The notes: generated from the sequence alone by a model not told the origin. 64,000 bases of DNA from Bacillota bacterium (GCA_023415635.1 JAEZJV010000040.1:62001-126000); one strand, 5' to 3'. Positions 28,050-36,803 are shown, counted from the stretch's first letter. A program made the numbers and translations.

Positions 28050-28937
28050 ATGCAGCTTACAGGTGTCTGGATACCAATTATTACGCCCTTTAAAAACAAT
28101 AAAATAGATTACAAGTCCTATAAAAGGTTGATTGAACATTACTCTGACAAAGGCATCTCCGGTTTTATCCCCCTGGGAACTACAGGGGAGGTTCCTACCT
28201 TAAGTGACTATGAATTTGAGGAAATGATTGAAAAAACTATGGAATATAATAAAAGCCACCTGCCGGTTTATGTAGGAATCGGCGGAAATTATACGGCTCA
28301 GGTAATCAAGAAGGTCAAGATTGCGGAATATTATGAAATTCAAGGTATTCTGTCTGTATGCCCCTATTACAACAAGCCAAATCAGGAGGGTATATACAGC
28401 CATTTTAAAGCTATTGCCGAGGAAACCCCCTTAGATATTGTCGTTTATAACATTCCCTACAGAACCGGTGTAAATGTTGAGAATGAGACTATTTACCGGA
28501 TGGCGGAGCTATCAAACATTGTCGGTGTCAAGGATTGCTGCGGTGACATCAAACAAAGCATGGAACTTTTGATGAACCCTCCGAAGGATTTCTCTATCCT
28601 AACCGGCGAAGATATCCTATTCTATCTTTCAATGACTCTAGGTGCTCAAGGCGGTATCCTGGCTTCTGCTCATCTTTATACGGAGCAGTTTGTCGATGTA
28701 TATCATAAGATAAAGGCCAATGATACACAGGGAGCTCTTAAAGTATGGAAGTCGCTTCATGATATTATCCCTCTGTTATTTAAGGAGCCTAATCCGGCGC
28801 CTCTAAAATATTACCTTCATGAAATCGGTATGATCGATTCTGAAGAGGTAAGACTTCCCTTAACACCGATATCCTCACAGCTCAGAGAAAAAATGAATCA
28901 GTGTATTCCCGGACTCTCTCAGGAAAAAGCCAGTTAA
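28050..28937 (+). CDS. dapA: 4-hydroxy-tetrahydrodipicolinate synthase family protein
   Basis: A class I aldolase that condenses pyruvate with aspartate semialdehyde in lysine and diaminopimelate synthesis. The 295-residue protein retains E. coli DapA residues at the same numbers: Thr44-Thr45 (GTTGE), Tyr133 and Arg138 (YNIPYRTG) and Schiff-base Lys161 (VGVKDCCGD). Arg138 argues for true DapA rather than sialic acid lyase. The AraC-type regulator next to it is unusual for a housekeeping gene and leaves room for a catabolic paralogue. Confidence 0.85.
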   Translation: MQLTGVWIPIITPFKNNKIDYKSYKRLIEHYSDKGISGFIPLGTTGEVPTLSDYEFEEMIEKTMEYNKSHLPVYVGIGGNYTAQVIKKVKIAEYYEIQGILSVCPYYNKPNQEGIYSHFKAIAEETPLDIVVYNIPYRTGVNVENETIYRMAELSNIVGVKDCCGDIKQSMELLMNPPKDFSILTGEDILFYLSMTLGAQGGILASAHLYTEQFVDVYHKIKANDTQGALKVWKSLHDIIPLLFKEPNPAPLKYYLHEIGMIDSEEVRLPLTPISSQLREKMNQCIPGLSQEKAS

Positions 28938-28978
28938 GGCTTATAATTTTAGGAAAAATAGTGCGGTATCTTAATAAA

Positions 28979-29015
28979 GGGAAAACCGGCAGCAAAATTG
29001 CCGGTTTTCCCTTTT
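28979..29015 (+). terminator. Terminator after dapA
   Basis: GGGAAAACCGGCA (28979-28991) pairs perfectly with TGCCGGTTTTCCC (28999-29011) and is followed by TTTT. Confidence 0.92.
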
Positions 29016-29078
29016 CCCGTCATATTCATTCAATTGATACAGGCTGCTAGCCGTTACTTTAATTATCCACAATAAGAA

Positions 29079-29687
29079 TTATATCTTCACACCAAGCCTT
29101 CTTAAATCAGCTACTGCCTGCTCATGACTCTTCACCTGAATTGTATGTAAGCCAAAGACGCTGGCTGCTTTCAGATTCTCTTTGGCATCATCCAGAAATA
29201 CCGCTTTCTCGGGTTCAATCGCGTATTTCTCCAGCAATATCCGATAAATCTCCGGTTCGGGCTTGATATGCTTAACTTCATAGGAAATCACTTCCCCGTC
29301 TACATGATCCACAAAACGAAAGGGCTTCTTCTCCCTGTGATAATGAGATCCGCTGTAATTTGAAAGCAGATATACCCGATATCCGTTTTCCTTCAGCCGA
29401 CTAATAAATTCGACAGAATACTCATACTCCTCTACAAGCTGTTCATAATCCTCCAAAAATAGCTTCAAAATCTCCTCTTTCAGCTCCGGTGCTTCCGCAA
29501 TACAGGCATCAATTAGCTCCTGCTCCTTGATAGCTCCCCTGTCCCATTCTTGCCAACGACTGCTCAACACCGTAGCTTTTCCGATCCTTCTTCTGATCTC
29601 CTCTTCATAGCCACAGTCTGCCAGATAGTCCTCCCAGCGAAAGCCTGCCAGGACATTACCGATATCTAATACTACTGTATTAATCAT
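29079..29687 (-). CDS. HAD-superfamily hydrolase (subfamily IA, variant 3)
   Basis: A 202-residue phosphatase-like protein. Motif I VVLDIGNVLAG has Gly-Asn in place of the second Asp, as in YihX-type sugar phosphatases. The helical cap follows; motif II is LLSNYS, motif III Lys is in VKHIKPEPEIY, and motif IV is VFLDDAKENL. It is 47 bp behind the GNAT gene. The phosphorylated substrate is unknown. Confidence 0.88.
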   Translation of the reverse strand: MINTVVLDIGNVLAGFRWEDYLADCGYEEEIRRRIGKATVLSSRWQEWDRGAIKEQELIDACIAEAPELKEEILKLFLEDYEQLVEEYEYSVEFISRLKENGYRVYLLSNYSGSHYHREKKPFRFVDHVDGEVISYEVKHIKPEPEIYRILLEKYAIEPEKAVFLDDAKENLKAASVFGLHTIQVKSHEQAVADLRRLGVKI

Positions 29688-29734
29688 ACATATCCTCCTA
29701 TGTATATTCTATGATAAGAATGTAACATTTTCTG

Positions 29735-30244
29735 CTAATGTAAATGCACAGGTCCACTCTTTTCTGTTTTTTGATAAGCTATCCGGGAGGCACCACTTAA
29801 CAGATAGATGGTCCCGCACCTGATAAATCCGTTTTTAACCAATAAATTTTGCATAATGTAATTATCCTCATGGGTATCTATCCTGATATTACAGCATTGT
29901 CTGAAACACCAGTCGATGCAATAGGACGCAACACCCTTCTGATGGCTGATGGAGGCAATTCTATGAATTACCCCGTAACGCTCATCATTCAGCCAGCTGC
30001 CACCGTATATCTTCAAATAGGTCGGATCTGTACCAAAAATATAACTGAACACGGCGACTGTCTCTCCCTCCGTGATACATACATAGCTATTACTGTTTTC
30101 TATATCCTCTAAGATCAATTCTCTGCTTGGATACCCGTCAATCCATTGATTGGGATTACCGTGCCCTTTCATATATTGCCTGGCCCGGTCATAGATATCC
30201 ATGACCGCATCAAGATCCGCAGGTTCGGTCCTTCTGATTTCCAT
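29735..30244 (-). CDS. GNAT-family N-acetyltransferase
   Basis: A 169-residue protein with the GNAT fold order: IRRTEPADLDAVMDIYDRA, a central beta sheet (SYVCITEGETVAVFSYIF), an acetyl-CoA loop region VIHRIASISHQKGVASY in which the usual Q/RxxGxG/A is degenerate, and NLLVKNGFIRCGTIYL near the end. The acceptor is unknown. It probably forms an operon with the HAD gene. Confidence 0.82.
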   Translation of the reverse strand: MEIRRTEPADLDAVMDIYDRARQYMKGHGNPNQWIDGYPSRELILEDIENSNSYVCITEGETVAVFSYIFGTDPTYLKIYGGSWLNDERYGVIHRIASISHQKGVASYCIDWCFRQCCNIRIDTHEDNYIMQNLLVKNGFIRCGTIYLLSGASRIAYQKTEKSGPVHLH

Positions 30245-30360
30245 AGCCTCATCTCCACTTTGCCGTAATCCATCAGGTTACATGAAGCAATATAACATAT
30301 CCATATGATTAACACAATATTATTCATGAATGTACACTGTACGAATTCATATAGCATATC

Positions 30361-30391
30361 AAAAAGAGCTGTCCCTTTGAAGCAGGACAGC
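30361..30391 (-). terminator. Terminator after the twin ArsA operon
   Basis: GCTGTCC (30368-30374) pairs with GGACAGC (30385-30391). TCTTTTT follows on the minus strand, 33 bp behind the second ATPase gene. Confidence 0.82.
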
Positions 30392-30423
30392 ACTTCTTAT
30401 TCGTTTTAAGAAGCTCCCTTTCC

Positions 30424-31587
30424 TTAAGGCTCAAAGGTAAGCTTTAAAACTCCGTCTTCATATTTTGCACTACAAATTTCTTTATTCCTAAGCCTGTTCG
30501 GCAGAATGAACTTTCTTCTCTCATTCTTAATCACCAGAAGTAGCTCCTCTCCTTTCTGGGTCAGCTCCATATCCTTTAGATCAAAGAAGGGTAGAACAAT
30601 CTTAAAAATCTCTTTAGCTCCCTCTCTCTCTATGGAAAAGATTTTATTATGAAACAATACCTCTTCCGGATTCTTCTCCCCGTACAGCTTCGTGGAAACA
30701 TGCTTCAGCCGCTCAATAGTCCTCAGCTCATGACGCAGCAACTCAAGGCAGAAGATGGGTATGTCACTAAAGCTTTCCCTGATATCCATAAGTCCCTCCT
30801 CCTGGTTCTTAATCCAGGGTGTAAAATAGCCGGCTAAGGCTTCCTTTGGATACACCTTATTTACGATGATGGCATCTACATTGTAGTTGAATAGATGAAG
30901 ATATGAATAGTTGCGTTTTGCTTCCTTTATTACGATTTTCTCAGGTGTCGTGACTATTCGGATACTGACAATCTCTTTATTCCACATCAGTTCCCGAAGT
31001 CCGTTCATTCTATCCACCAGCTTCTCTATTTCGTCAAATACTGTATCCTTTGGCATGGGTACCTTAAGAAGCTTGGTAACTGCCGGTCCGACAACCTTAA
31101 CTGCTTTCCGCTTCATGGGAAGCATTTTGCCGATCAATTCACCGAACCTCTCGGGAAATTTTAATAAGGACAGAGTTTCGCCGGTCGGAGCACAGTCAAC
31201 GATCAATACCTCATATTGCCCCATCTCGTAGATATCCTTGATCTTTAATAATGCCGTCAGCTCTTCAAAACCAGGGAATACCAGAATTTCTTCTGCTTCC
31301 AGGCTTTCACCGTTCTTTGAAACCATCAGCTGTTTTAAGAAATCCTTCAACGTTCCCCAAGCTTTTTCGCATTCCGTTATGGCATCCACCTCCATAGCAT
31401 ACAGGTTTTTGGTTACCTCTATGGGATCAGCCTTTAATCTGCAATCCAGAGCATCTCCCAGACTATGAGCCTGATCGGTACTGATGATAAGCACCTTTTT
31501 CCCTTCAGCAGCCAGGCTGCAGGCAGTAGCCGCCGCAACACAGGTTTTTCCGACACCGCCTTTTCCTGTATATAGAATAATTCTCAT
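30424..31587 (-). CDS. ArsA/Get3-like ATPase with HSP20-like tail, copy 2
   Basis: A 387-residue protein: deviant Walker A GKGGVGKT at residues 8-15, switch I TDQAHSLGDAL, switch II signature VDCAPTGETLSLLKFP, then an alpha-helical region. The last 65 or so residues form a small beta domain (FDLKDMELTQKGEELLLVIK onward) like the HSP20-like domain fused to ArsA-type proteins. There is only one ATPase half, no CxxC zinc motif and no membrane segment. ATG 31587 has GGAGG at the right distance. Third gene of the MarR-controlled operon; no arsenic genes adjoin it, so arsenite export is unlikely. Confidence 0.88.
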   Translation of the reverse strand: MRIILYTGKGGVGKTCVAAATACSLAAEGKKVLIISTDQAHSLGDALDCRLKADPIEVTKNLYAMEVDAITECEKAWGTLKDFLKQLMVSKNGESLEAEEILVFPGFEELTALLKIKDIYEMGQYEVLIVDCAPTGETLSLLKFPERFGELIGKMLPMKRKAVKVVGPAVTKLLKVPMPKDTVFDEIEKLVDRMNGLRELMWNKEIVSIRIVTTPEKIVIKEAKRNYSYLHLFNYNVDAIIVNKVYPKEALAGYFTPWIKNQEEGLMDIRESFSDIPIFCLELLRHELRTIERLKHVSTKLYGEKNPEEVLFHNKIFSIEREGAKEIFKIVLPFFDLKDMELTQKGEELLLVIKNERRKFILPNRLRNKEICSAKYEDGVLKLTFEP

Positions 31588-31635
31588 AATACCTCCGTTC
31601 CTGCGCATGACCTTGCGCACCTTTAATTAGAGAAG

Positions 31636-31869
31636 CTAAGCTTTTCCTTCGACTATAATCTTTTTTACTCTGGATCCCGTTGCTTCCTCCGGTGCAGCAG
31701 CTTCATCGCTATTTGGGTATGCTGTTTTAAAATAATCTACAGCAACCTCAAATATTTCTTCCCTGAGCTTATTTACCCTCTTTACTATACATTCCGGCAT
31801 AATTTCCTTCAATGCTTCATATTCCAGCTGCTTCGCCTGCAGCATCTTAGTCATGAACTGCTTGTTCAT
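31636..31869 (-). CDS. Small helical protein between the two ATPase genes
   Basis: A 77-residue, mostly helical protein with an Ala/Glu-rich hinge and a basic C-terminus (SRVKKIIVEGKA). It is not recognised. ATG 31869 follows GGGAGGAG and lies 23 bp inside the end of the upstream ATPase gene, so translation is coupled. Its fixed place between two paralogous ATPases suggests an adaptor, client or subunit of the ATPases; that is inference. Confidence 0.75.
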   Translation of the reverse strand: MNKQFMTKMLQAKQLEYEALKEIMPECIVKRVNKLREEIFEVAVDYFKTAYPNSDEAAAPEEATGSRVKKIIVEGKA

Positions 31870-33052
31870 CTGCAACTCCTCCCTCTTTAATTAAAAAATG
31901 TATGTATAAATAGTTATCTTGTATTTTCGCATTGCTCACCTGATATTTCCGTAATGCGTTGGGAAGAGGAATGCTTCTCTTGAAGTTCCCGATACGTACC
32001 ACCACATCCGAGCCCGTCTCATGAAGGTGAATCTCTTCCTTTGTCGCACCGGGCAGATATACCTTCAGGAGGTATCCTTCCTTTGTCTTCACATATTCTT
32101 CGTTCCGAAGTGATGCCTGTACCTCCAGCAATTTATCCTGTGTAAGAGCATCCTTAATCAGTCGATCCAGAGATTTCATACCGGAAATCTCGATGTCATA
32201 CCACTTGATTCGAAAGATTGGCAGGGGTCCAAAAATCAGTTCCAGCTCATGAATGTAATTCGATTGCAGTCTCTGCCATTCATCAAAAAACTCCAGCTTT
32301 AGGTTCACAGGCAGAATTCGGTTTATGAAGACACCGTCCACATTGAAATTGAAGAGGTTCAGGTACATGTAGTTTCTCTTAGTCTCCTCAACAACCATCT
32401 TTTCAGGTATCGTAACTATGCGAATACTGGATATCTCCCTGTTCTTTAATAGCTCCTGAAGCTCTAACAGTTTAACATATAGCCTTTCCATATCATTCAT
32501 CGCCTTTTTGTCAGGGAGCTCGACATTAAACAGTCTCTGGGATACAGGATGCAATACTCGCATTGCTGCCTTACCGATTGGGAAAAACTTCTCCATATAC
32601 CAGGAGAAGAGCTCCGGAAATTTTAGCAATGCGAGGGTCTCCCCTGTCGGAGCACAATCTACGATTATAACCTCAAATTCATGGCTTTCATAAATCTGTT
32701 GAATTCTAAGCAAGGAGAATAATTCCTCCATTCCGGGCAGCATGAAGAGCTCCTCTGCCTCCTCCTTCTGTTCCTCTTTGAATTTCAACATTTTGTCTAT
32801 GGCAGTCATCAGATGACTGAAATTATGCTCCATCTCGTACTCAGGGTCAATCTCCAGCCCATAGAGCTGCCCATCGATCCTCGTGATCTCTCTCCCGATT
32901 GGCATCTCGAACAGGTCACTGAGATTATGTGCCATATCTGTGCTGACCAGCAGGGTTTTCTTCTCCTCTACTGCCGCCTTTCTTGCATGGGCAGCAGCCA
33001 CACTGGTTTTTCCAACTCCGCCCTTTCCAGTAAAAATAATAATTCTTTCCAT
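31847..33052 (-). CDS. ArsA/Get3-like ATPase with HSP20-like tail, copy 1
   Basis: A 401-residue paralogue of the ATPase two genes downstream: Walker A GKGGVGKTS at residues 9-17, STDMAHNLSDLF, VDCAPTGETLALLKFP, the matching ETKRNYMYLNLFNFNVDGVF segment (the other copy has EAKRNYSYLHLFNYNVDAII) and the same beta-rich tail (about 315-390). There are no membrane helices. Family members hydrolyse ATP to move membrane-protein or metalloid cargo. First gene of the operon, with a palindrome 59-77 bp upstream that matches the marR operator. Confidence 0.88.
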   Translation of the reverse strand: MERIIIFTGKGGVGKTSVAAAHARKAAVEEKKTLLVSTDMAHNLSDLFEMPIGREITRIDGQLYGLEIDPEYEMEHNFSHLMTAIDKMLKFKEEQKEEAEELFMLPGMEELFSLLRIQQIYESHEFEVIIVDCAPTGETLALLKFPELFSWYMEKFFPIGKAAMRVLHPVSQRLFNVELPDKKAMNDMERLYVKLLELQELLKNREISSIRIVTIPEKMVVEETKRNYMYLNLFNFNVDGVFINRILPVNLKLEFFDEWQRLQSNYIHELELIFGPLPIFRIKWYDIEISGMKSLDRLIKDALTQDKLLEVQASLRNEEYVKTKEGYLLKVYLPGATKEEIHLHETGSDVVVRIGNFKRSIPLPNALRKYQVSNAKIQDNYLYIHFLIKEGGVADEQAVHD

Positions 33053-33110
33053 TTAACCCACCCTTTCTACTATGCTATTCCTTTTGTATATAAATATTTC
33101 GCTATGTGAA

Positions 33111-33129
33111 TACTTCGTCGTTCGAACTA
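33111..33129. promoter_or_regulatory. MarR-type operator upstream of the ArsA-like operon
   Basis: TACTTCG (33111-33117), 5-bp spacer, CGAACTA (33123-33129): a near-perfect palindrome that matches the operator at the marR promoter at 17 of 19 positions. It lies 59-77 bp before the first ATPase gene. Confidence 0.7.
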
Positions 33130-33166
33130 TTTGGAAAAGAATAAACAGAACCATGTTTGTTCTGTC

Positions 33167-33655
33167 TTATTCTATGATAATCTTTCTGATTGTCTTTTTT
33201 GTCACCGGTGGCTGATCCTTATCCATCAGATCGCGGGAAACGATATCCAAAAACTTACCTACGATTTTGATCAGCAAGACCTTCTCTTCACTTGTTAAGG
33301 TATCCATGAACAGCTCATAATATCGTTCTAGCTCCTTCAGCTGCTTGGAGAGAAAATCCTTCCCCTCTTCGCTGATGCCGATGGCTACAACCCTTTTATC
33401 TACTACATCCCGATTTCTTTTGATGACACCCCTTTTCTCCAGACGGCTGATAATTCCTGTCGCTGTGTTTAAGGGCACCCCGATATAATCAGCAATCTCT
33501 GTCATATTGGCGCTTCCCTTACGGTAAACAAAGAATAGGGCAAAAACCTCATTCTTAGAATAATCCAGAAACGCATTATTCCACTGTTCAGGATAAAAAA
33601 GCAATTTACATTGATCGATGAATTCAAAAATAAATTGTTCCATCCTATTTTCCAT
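33167..33655 (-). CDS. MarR-family transcriptional regulator
   Basis: A 162-residue winged-helix regulator: helical dimerisation ends, a DNA-binding core with MTEIADYIGVPLNTATGIIS (recognition helix) and the wing RDVVDKRVVAIGISEEG. There is no OhrR-type cysteine. It lies just upstream of the twin ATPase operon on the same strand. A matching palindrome occurs both at its own promoter and before the ATPase genes, so it is probably their repressor and autoregulated. The inducer is unknown. Confidence 0.88.
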   Translation of the reverse strand: MENRMEQFIFEFIDQCKLLFYPEQWNNAFLDYSKNEVFALFFVYRKGSANMTEIADYIGVPLNTATGIISRLEKRGVIKRNRDVVDKRVVAIGISEEGKDFLSKQLKELERYYELFMDTLTSEEKVLLIKIVGKFLDIVSRDLMDKDQPPVTKKTIRKIIIE

Positions 33656-33681
33656 AGCATTCTTTACTCCTGAAGCAAATT

Positions 33682-33735
33682 TACTTCGTCATTCGAAGTA
33701 TAATTAATTCTAACACCGAAGTATATTAATGTCAA
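33682..33735 (-). promoter_or_regulatory. marR promoter with operator
   Basis: On the minus strand TTGACA (33730-33735) and TAGAAT (33707-33712) are 17 bp apart. Directly downstream is TACTTCG-5-CGAAGTA (33682-33700), a perfect 7-bp-arm palindrome, and a further CGAAGTAT half-site lies in the spacer (33717-33724). The layout fits autorepression. Confidence 0.75.
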
Positions 33736-33843
33736 TAAAAAATATCATTAACTTTATAATGTAAATTACTCCTGATAGCTAATATTGCATGTTTAGCGAG
33801 GTATCACATAAAATGTAAGGATAAATTATTCGGGTGAAGCTCT

Positions 33844-34728
33844 ATGCGCAGTATTATTTCTCATAAACGTTATATCAAAGTGTTTCTATTATCTGCAATC
33901 TTCACACTCCTGCTCTACTCCATAGGTGGCAATATTGCTGGTAATAGCGCTACCCCTGCTGTTACCTCCTCCAACTCCTCTATCTGCATTCCGATTATCA
34001 TGTATCATCATGTAAAGAATCAAAGCTTCGGGAAGGATTGCATCAGTCCGTATGAATTTGAAAGTGATCTGGCTTATCTGAAGAAGAAAAACTACAATAC
34101 GATTACTATGTCAGATCTGATCAGCTATGTGAGTGAGGATATCGCCCTTCCTGATAATCCAATCATTCTTACCTTTGATGACGGTTATCTAAGTACCTAT
34201 CATTATGTTTATCCTCTTCTGAAGGAATATGACATGAAGATTGTCCTATCTGTGGTAGGCAAAAGTATTGATGATTTTTCGAGAGTAAAGGATAATAACG
34301 TCAATTACGCTCATATTACCTGGGAGGAGCTACGGGAAATGCAGGATTCCGGTCATGCCGAGATACAAAATCATACCTACAATCTCCACAAAATCTGCAG
34401 TGGGCGATATGGCTGCTATCAAAAAGCCAACGAAACTCTCTCCCAATATGAGCAGCGGCTTACGGAGGATACCCTAAAGCTTCAGGACAGGGCTCTTGAG
34501 CTGTTGAATATAACTCCCACAACCTTTACTTATCCATACGGAAAATACAATGATACAACTGAAAAGATTATTAAAAATCTTGGTTTTAAAGCCACTCTTT
34601 CCGCCACCTATGGGTTAAATCTGATTAATAAGGATCCCGAAAGGCTTTATGGACTGAAAAGAATCTGCCGTGCACATAACGATCCCATAAAGAAGCTCCT
34701 TGAAGAGGCTATGAAGACGCTCAAATAA
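33844..34728 (+). CDS. Secreted or membrane-anchored polysaccharide deacetylase
   Basis: A 294-residue protein with an N-terminal signal anchor (about 12-30) and a Ser/Thr-rich linker. The CE4 domain follows: IPIIMYHHV, ILTFDDGYLSTY (motif 1), EIQNHTYNLH (motif 2, second His shifted) and FTYPYGKYN. The YHH start is typical of PgaB/YadE-like deacetylases that act on cell-wall or exopolysaccharide N-acetylglucosamine. It is followed after 27 bp by mntR. Confidence 0.88.
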   Translation: MRSIISHKRYIKVFLLSAIFTLLLYSIGGNIAGNSATPAVTSSNSSICIPIIMYHHVKNQSFGKDCISPYEFESDLAYLKKKNYNTITMSDLISYVSEDIALPDNPIILTFDDGYLSTYHYVYPLLKEYDMKIVLSVVGKSIDDFSRVKDNNVNYAHITWEELREMQDSGHAEIQNHTYNLHKICSGRYGCYQKANETLSQYEQRLTEDTLKLQDRALELLNITPTTFTYPYGKYNDTTEKIIKNLGFKATLSATYGLNLINKDPERLYGLKRICRAHNDPIKKLLEEAMKTLK

Positions 34729-34755
34729 AGAAATGTTGATTAGGAGGGTGATCCT

Positions 34756-35232
34756 ATGGAAGAAACACCGAAGTTTCATACCGTTCGTGGCTATGAGCTA
34801 CTGGAAAAGAATCAGAAAATGCTAACCTCCGCTATGGAGGACTATCTGGAGATGATCTACCGAAACAGTCTCACAGAAGGGTATATGCGCATCCATACCT
34901 TGTCCACTCTGTTGAACGTAGCAGCACCCTCCGCCACAAAAATGGTTCAGAAGCTGAGCCGTCTGGGATATCTGGACTATAAGAAATACGGTATTATCGC
35001 CCTGACAGAAAGCGGCAGGAAGACCGGTGCTTATCTCCTGGAACGTCATGAGGTAATCGAAGGTTTTTTGAGGCGGCTCGGTGTAAAAGAGGATATGCTG
35101 ATAGAAACGGAGTTGATTGAACATAGCATCTCCCTTATTACCTTAAGGCGATTGGAGTTATTTAATCGCTTTCTGGAAGCTAATCAGGATATCATAGAAC
35201 GGTATGAGCAGTTTGTATGTAGGATGACCTAA
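34756..35232 (+). CDS. mntR: DtxR/MntR-family metal-dependent regulator
   Basis: This 158-residue protein has the DtxR N-terminal winged helix (MEDYLEMIYRNSLTEGYMRI, then LLNVAAPSATKMVQKLSRLG) and the helical metal-binding and dimerisation region with LLERHEVIEGFL and ELIEHSIS, the His/Glu ligands of MntR. It lacks the SH3-like third domain, as MntR does. The next gene is an Nramp manganese transporter with a matching palindrome upstream. GAGGGTGATCCT is the RBS. Confidence 0.88.
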   Translation: MEETPKFHTVRGYELLEKNQKMLTSAMEDYLEMIYRNSLTEGYMRIHTLSTLLNVAAPSATKMVQKLSRLGYLDYKKYGIIALTESGRKTGAYLLERHEVIEGFLRRLGVKEDMLIETELIEHSISLITLRRLELFNRFLEANQDIIERYEQFVCRMT

Positions 35233-35442
35233 TGGCTTAACTTCAGAGTGCTATCCTGGTAAGCTTTAACCGGTTGCTTCATTAGCTGGATTTTTTATCG
35301 GGACAAGCCTATTGATAATCATATTATATAAATCTCCTGGCCCTTGTCAGATATACCGTCTTTGCTGTATTAATCTGTTCTATCTTCGATAATATCAGTA
35401 ACACTATCCCCTCATAAATCATAATGTAGTCTAGGAAAACAT

Positions 35443-35460
35443 TTTTAGCTAGGGCTAAAA
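35443..35460. promoter_or_regulatory. MntR-type operator upstream of mntH
   Basis: TTTTAGC (35443-35449), 4-bp spacer, GCTAAAA (35454-35460). This perfect 18-bp palindrome resembles DtxR/MntR boxes built on TTAG..CTAA and lies 53 bp before mntH. Confidence 0.65.
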
Positions 35461-35513
35461 CAGGTTAATAATTTGTAGTTTGCTGCATGTAAATGTAATA
35501 TGAGAGGTGTTTT

Positions 35514-36803
35514 ATGCTGGATGAAAGTTATGGTCGTACCCTTCCACCGACTGTTAATCAGATAAGAATCAAAAGATTAAATACTGTTGTCTCTCCGAAA
35601 AAAAAATCTTTCGTATATTTTCTTGGGCCTGCATTCGTAGTCAGCGTAGCTTATATTGATCCGGGCAATTTTGCTACCAACATCAGTGGCGGAGCTGCCT
35701 ACAATTATCATCTGCTATGGGTAATCTTATGGAGTAATCTTATAGCTGTCTTTTTACAGACTCTGACTGCTAAGCTTGGAATTGCCACAGGCTATAATCT
35801 TCCGCAAATGTGCGGTAAAGTATTTTCCAGGAAGACGAATTGGTGCTTCTGGGTTATGGCTGAGCTTGCTGCAATGGCCACCGATCTGGCTGAATTCATC
35901 GGCGGAGCAATCGGTTTTAAGCTATTGTTTCAGATACCGCTTACCGCAGCGGGACTGATTACCGTCGGATTGACCCTCATTATTATCTATCTCGGGAAAT
36001 ACGGACAACGTGTGGTAGAACTTGTAATTACGGCATTTATTGGTGTCATCTGCATCTCCTATGGTCTGGAGCTGTTTTTAGCAAAGCCCGATTGGCAGCA
36101 GGTTGGCCTCCATACTTTGCTGCCATCTCTTCCGGGAAAGGATGCTGTACTCATTGCTGTGGGAATGCTCGGAGCTACGGTTATGCCCCATGTCATATAC
36201 CTCCATTCCCAGTTAGTACAGCAAAGAAATCATGACCTTACTCCGGAGGATAGGATACGGCATTACCGGTTCGAGCGCCTCGATATCACTATAGCCATGA
36301 ACCTCGCCTTCCTTGTAAATGCGGCTATGGTAATCGTATCGGCAGCGGTGTTTTACCGAAATCAGATCTCCGTATCAACTATGGAGCAGGCGAAGGAATC
36401 TCTTACTCCGTTGCTTGGTTCCATCTCCAGCCAGGTGTTTGCCATAGCTCTGATTGCATCTGGGCTATCCTCCTCTGCTGTAGGAACGATGGCCGGTCAG
36501 ACGGTAATGCAGGGCTTCGTCGGTATAAATATCAAAGACAATGTTACCCGTATGATTACAATGCTTCCTGCTATGCTGATTATTGTAAGCGGAATTAATC
36601 CTCTACGTGCACTGGTCCTAAGTCAGGTTACCTTAAGCTTTATTCTTCCTGCTGCCGTCATCCCTCTGCTTCTGCTTACCAGAAGAAAGGAGCTTATGGG
36701 TTCGCTGGTAAATAGGCCGATTACCAATGTAATTGGATGGATTATTGCAACTGTTATCCTGACTGCAAATACTGCATTAATCATCCTTAATTTTATAGGA
36801 TAG
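35514..36803 (+). CDS. mntH: Nramp-family divalent metal (manganese) transporter
   Basis: A 429-residue proton-coupled importer with 11 helices. The metal-binding DPGNFATN in helix 1 follows SVAYI, and helix 6 carries the matching MPHVIYLHS motif, with the Met that selects transition metals over calcium. AELAAMATDLAEFIGGAIG is the helix 3 signature. Control by the upstream MntR is suggested by the palindrome in the 281-bp gap, which is otherwise featureless. Confidence 0.95.
   Translation: MLDESYGRTLPPTVNQIRIKRLNTVVSPKKKSFVYFLGPAFVVSVAYIDPGNFATNISGGAAYNYHLLWVILWSNLIAVFLQTLTAKLGIATGYNLPQMCGKVFSRKTNWCFWVMAELAAMATDLAEFIGGAIGFKLLFQIPLTAAGLITVGLTLIIIYLGKYGQRVVELVITAFIGVICISYGLELFLAKPDWQQVGLHTLLPSLPGKDAVLIAVGMLGATVMPHVIYLHSQLVQQRNHDLTPEDRIRHYRFERLDITIAMNLAFLVNAAMVIVSAAVFYRNQISVSTMEQAKESLTPLLGSISSQVFAIALIASGLSSSAVGTMAGQTVMQGFVGINIKDNVTRMITMLPAMLIIVSGINPLRALVLSQVTLSFILPAAVIPLLLLTRRKELMGSLVNRPITNVIGWIIATVILTANTALIILNFIG

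Noticed and set aside
30424..33052. Arsenic resistance operon
   Set aside because: No arsR, arsB, arsC or arsD, single-domain ATPases and a MarR regulator; the ArsA label here means only fold and family.
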